A stretch of 64,000 nucleotides of DNA from Ectocarpus siliculosus (lineage: Eukaryota > Sar > Phaeophyceae > Ectocarpales > Ectocarpaceae). A model generated the notes under the pieces. That model had not been told where the DNA came from. It saw only the letters and a list, made by a program, of their open reading frames with translations, and did not search any database. Each line of letters begins with the position of its first letter. The stretch's first letter is position 1. The DNA lies in assembly GCA_000310025.1 (NCBI GenBank), contig FN647938.1, forward strand, positions 541,044 to 605,043, in the 5' to 3' direction. The position numbers and the translations under genes are program-made. Below are positions 62,001 to 64,000 of the stretch, piece after piece.

Positions 62001-63621
62001 ATCGGCAGAAAAAGTTGTCTGCTTTTCTTTGCTTTTGCTTACACACAACGTGCTGCAAACACTAAAAAAACTACCGTATGCATACGTAATGATTTGCGCT
62101 GCTTTTCCTCGCCTCCCGTACGCAACCCCGATTCTCATCACCGACGGCTGTACATCAGATCACATACGAAGACCGCACACCCGAGAAGTAGCGAACTTTA
62201 TTTAGCTACAACGTCTCGCTGAGGGGGTGGGTAGCACATGGGAGAGAGGGGGGGAAGAGAGAGAAAAGCTGGTTGCTTGATGTTTATTTCTTAGTTTAAT
62301 TATTCGACACACTCCCCCCCCGAGTAACCCCTCTCGTGTCATGAATAGTAGAGCATTTTAGGGGTCGCTCCTCTGTTTTCTTATTGAGACGTTTCTTCTA
62401 TGGTGTGGCCCAGGTTGAGCTATTATGTTACGTAACCCTATTTTCCTACTTTTTTCGTGGAAAGTGAGCCTTTGTTTCTGAAAAACAAACTTCTTACTCC
62501 GAGCAATTAAATACTCTGTCCTCCGGCCATCGCGTAACATATGAATATAGTAATTGTGCGTCTCTGCTATTCGAACAAACAAACAAAATTTTCTCTCATT
62601 TCAAAACTCCACCCGCACACACTTGCCATCGCCATTGAACCTACGAGCGTAGCGGCGACCGCGAAGCGCCCTTGTACTCTGCTACATATTTCCACACGTA
62701 CGTGCATCGCCAGGATTGTAATTTGCAGCCCTCTCGACCACCCCTTCGCCCCCCCTCCGCAAATCCCACCCGCAGGGATGTGCGGAGTTGGTACGCGTGT
62801 TGCTTCCCTACTCGGAGCGGCACTTCCAACGCCTGGACCGCCTGCTGCAGTCGTCGTATCTCGTAGAGCACACGCTGGCCTCCATGCAGATGCTTGTGGC
62901 CGAAGGCGGTCCTACGGGTGACAGCAACAAGGCAGCGGCGAGGACACAAACTAACCGTCCCTTGGTGCGAGAGTTGAAACGCCTTCGGGATGGCAAACCC
63001 CGACAAGAAGAGGAGGGAGAGAGTGTAGATGGCGGAGTGGAGAGTGATAGTGAGGGGGGGGACAGGGTTGCAAGCCCGGTGCCTGTGTCCGAAGTTGTCG
63101 ATGGGCGGGTTGTTTTTAACGTTAGGGTAGAGAACGGTGGGGCGGGAGACTCGGACAGCGAGGAGGAGGATAGCGATGTGCAGGAAAGTGACGTTGTCAT
63201 GGGTGACGCGTCGAAGAGAGATCCAATTGTAGTAGAGGGCGGAGGTGGGGAGGGGTCGGCGAAAAAGCCGAAGAAGAAGCGCAAAAAGAAGTCTTCGTCC
63301 GGTGCTCCTGCCCCGACGGCTCTCGGACTGGTGGGGCAGCCGGTCGTCGAAGCCGTGGTACCGGCGGCGGGGGCAGAAGAGGTACCAAGTGCCAGTGGTG
63401 ACAAGAAGGCTCGGAAGAAGAGAAGAAGGAGCGCTGGTGACGCTAAGAACGTCGCCGGTGCAAGTCCAGCGCTCGTCAAGGTGCAGAAGCAGCCGGTGGG
63501 GGCTGTCGTACCCGAGGAGGGGGGGGCGGTAGCTGAGACGGGCGAGGACGGGGGGGGGTCCGGCAAGAAAAAAAAGAAAAAGAGGTCGGGCAAGGGCAGG
63601 CGCAAGTCGACGACAACGTAG
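51409..63621 (+). CDS. UTP13: UTP13/TBL3, WD40 protein of the SSU processome
   Basis: A U3 snoRNP/UTP-B subunit needed for 18S pre-rRNA processing in the nucleolus. Eleven exons join in phase: 51409-51491, 52572-52713, 53167-53312, 55803-55929, 56548-56741, 57721-58410, 58872-59421, 59648-60055, 60291-60492, 60857-61044, 62776-63621; 1191 residues against about 810 in human TBL3 and yeast Utp13. WD40 repeats fill about 25-775: visible blades include TGSSDSTAKVWDVE, TTVRVWSL, GGRDRVLNVWALD, TSSKDRTCLLWNV, ASQDRTIKLWKA, SGDRTVKLWSL and GADGLVKVWTV. The Utp13 C-terminal domain (about 781-945) shows CRDWNTNARKA and LLPYSERHFQRLDRLLQ. Extra length comes from Ala/Gly-rich inserts near residues 520-565, an insert near 300-330 and a lineage-specific tail (about 950-1191) that alternates acidic and Lys-rich blocks (for example KKPKKKRKKK), probably nucleolar targeting or RNA binding. 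Intron 3 (2490 bp) holds a tandem array. The start ATG is supported by alignment of the exon 1/2 join (..AFSGGKVEL) with the family N-terminus. Confidence 0.97.
53697..55456. repeat. Four-copy tandem array of ~500-bp units in a UTP13 intron
   Basis: Four conserved blocks of 262-263 bp lie at 53697-53959, 54195-54457, 54681-54942 and 55195-55456, at intervals of 486-514 bp. Each begins with CTCGCCGATGAT and ends with GAGCA(C/A)(G/A)A(T)AGCGTT-like sequence. The spacers after blocks 2 and 3 are also homologous (CTCGTATCCTGTT, GGGGCACC, TTTGCCT, GGAGAGGC), whereas the spacer after block 1 is unrelated. Every block keeps a 36-codon plus-strand frame from ATG to stop without indels (53707-53817, 54205-54315, 54688-54798, 55202-55312), beginning M(I/M)D and ending ESGAV or KSGAV. 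Whether this frame is ever translated is unknown; amino-acid changes between copies do not clearly suggest selection. Confidence 0.9.
55978..56005. repeat. (GCT)n microsatellite in UTP13 intron 4
   Basis: Nine GCT triplets followed by a GTT-rich run, just downstream of exon 4 of UTP13. Confidence 0.9.
56110..56330. repeat. Minisatellite in UTP13 intron 4
   Basis: About nine degenerate units of roughly 20-25 bp built on CAGTAGAGACCAAGAAGG, increasing in regularity towards the 3' side. It lies wholly inside the intron 55930-56547. Confidence 0.8.
61281..61324. repeat. 12-bp perfect hairpin in UTP13 intron 10
   Basis: GCTCACGAGATC (61281-61292) and its exact complement (61313-61324) with a 20-base loop. 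There is no surrounding terminal-repeat structure; its significance is unknown. Confidence 0.6.
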
Positions 63622-64000
63622 CCTTGTATCTTGCGTCTTTTGTCTGCTCTGCCATCCTTTTGATGTTGTGAGGGTGATCGTGATAGGTTGGGATAAGGAA
63701 GGCGGGACCACGAATTGAAAGTTGGAGTATTGAGTGGTTTTCTTCAAGTTTTGAGTGCCGTGAGCATTGCTGTCGCGTGAAGCTTGTGCCCTTCGTGTTT
63801 TGTGTTCGGGCGAAACGTACGATGGTGACACGGGCATCACCCGTTCCTTGTTTCAGAATGCACGTTCGCCATCACAGCAAAAGTCTCCTCGCCCGTTCGA
63901 GACAGTGCCCGCATCGAAGGGATGAGTTGAAGTCTTGTCTTGACATCGAAAGGCGAGCTATTTTGCAAAAGGTGTAGGTCTATTTAGTAATTTTGGTGGG
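63622..64000. other. Presumed 3' UTR and flank of UTP13
   Basis: Non-coding sequence after the UTP13 stop codon; I see no further exon before the window ends. Confidence 0.5.

Overview
The window is nuclear DNA of a multicellular-type eukaryote, most likely a brown alga (Phaeophyceae, Ectocarpus-like). This is inferred from the gene style: many short exons split by introns of about 0.2-2.5 kb, GC-rich coding exons, abundant CAG/CTG and GTT microsatellites, vertebrate-type TTAGGG-like interstitial repeats, and a shotgun-assembly gap of exactly 100 N. No prokaryotic operon, phage, viral or organellar gene was recognised. The species call is inference; the gene models below were built by hand from splice sites, and nearly every join was checked by reading-frame phase.

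Layout. 1-10.2 kb is gene-poor: a 650-bp inverted repeat carrying two decayed copies of one coding sequence (2461-3116), a small two-exon candidate gene (3697-4145), a GTT microsatellite, a tRNA-related SINE-like element (about 8440-8770) and a doubtful gene remnant (8866-9850). 10.3-15.3 kb holds a seven-exon aprataxin (HIT domain plus C-terminal zinc finger; DNA-repair deadenylase). 15.9-16.7 kb is repeat DNA. 18.1-25.7 kb (minus strand) is a long coiled-coil, polyglutamine-rich protein of unknown function. 25.7-31.7 kb is a repeat-rich spacer with a GATC-containing 80-bp repeat, inverted telomere-like motifs, SINE-like repeats and a complete 905-bp terminal-inverted-repeat element flanked by TA. 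31.8-38.9 kb encodes a FYVE-SYLF (Ysc84/DUF500) protein, an endosome/actin type of protein. 41.4-43.6 kb encodes a two-pass membrane protein of unknown function. 46.8-50.9 kb (minus) encodes an unrecognised 510-residue protein whose first intron contains a false assembly duplication and gap. 51.4-63.6 kb encodes UTP13/TBL3, a WD40 subunit of the small-subunit processome (18S rRNA maturation in the nucleolus), divergently arranged with the preceding gene across about 500 bp.

The genes do not form a pathway; they are independent nuclear genes. The most notable non-genic structures are a four-copy tandem array of about 500-bp units filling a UTP13 intron, the TA-flanked MITE, the inverted repeat at 2.5-3.1 kb, two GC-AG introns supported by frame continuity, and the assembly artefact at 48.4-49.75 kb, which can be resolved from the sequence itself.
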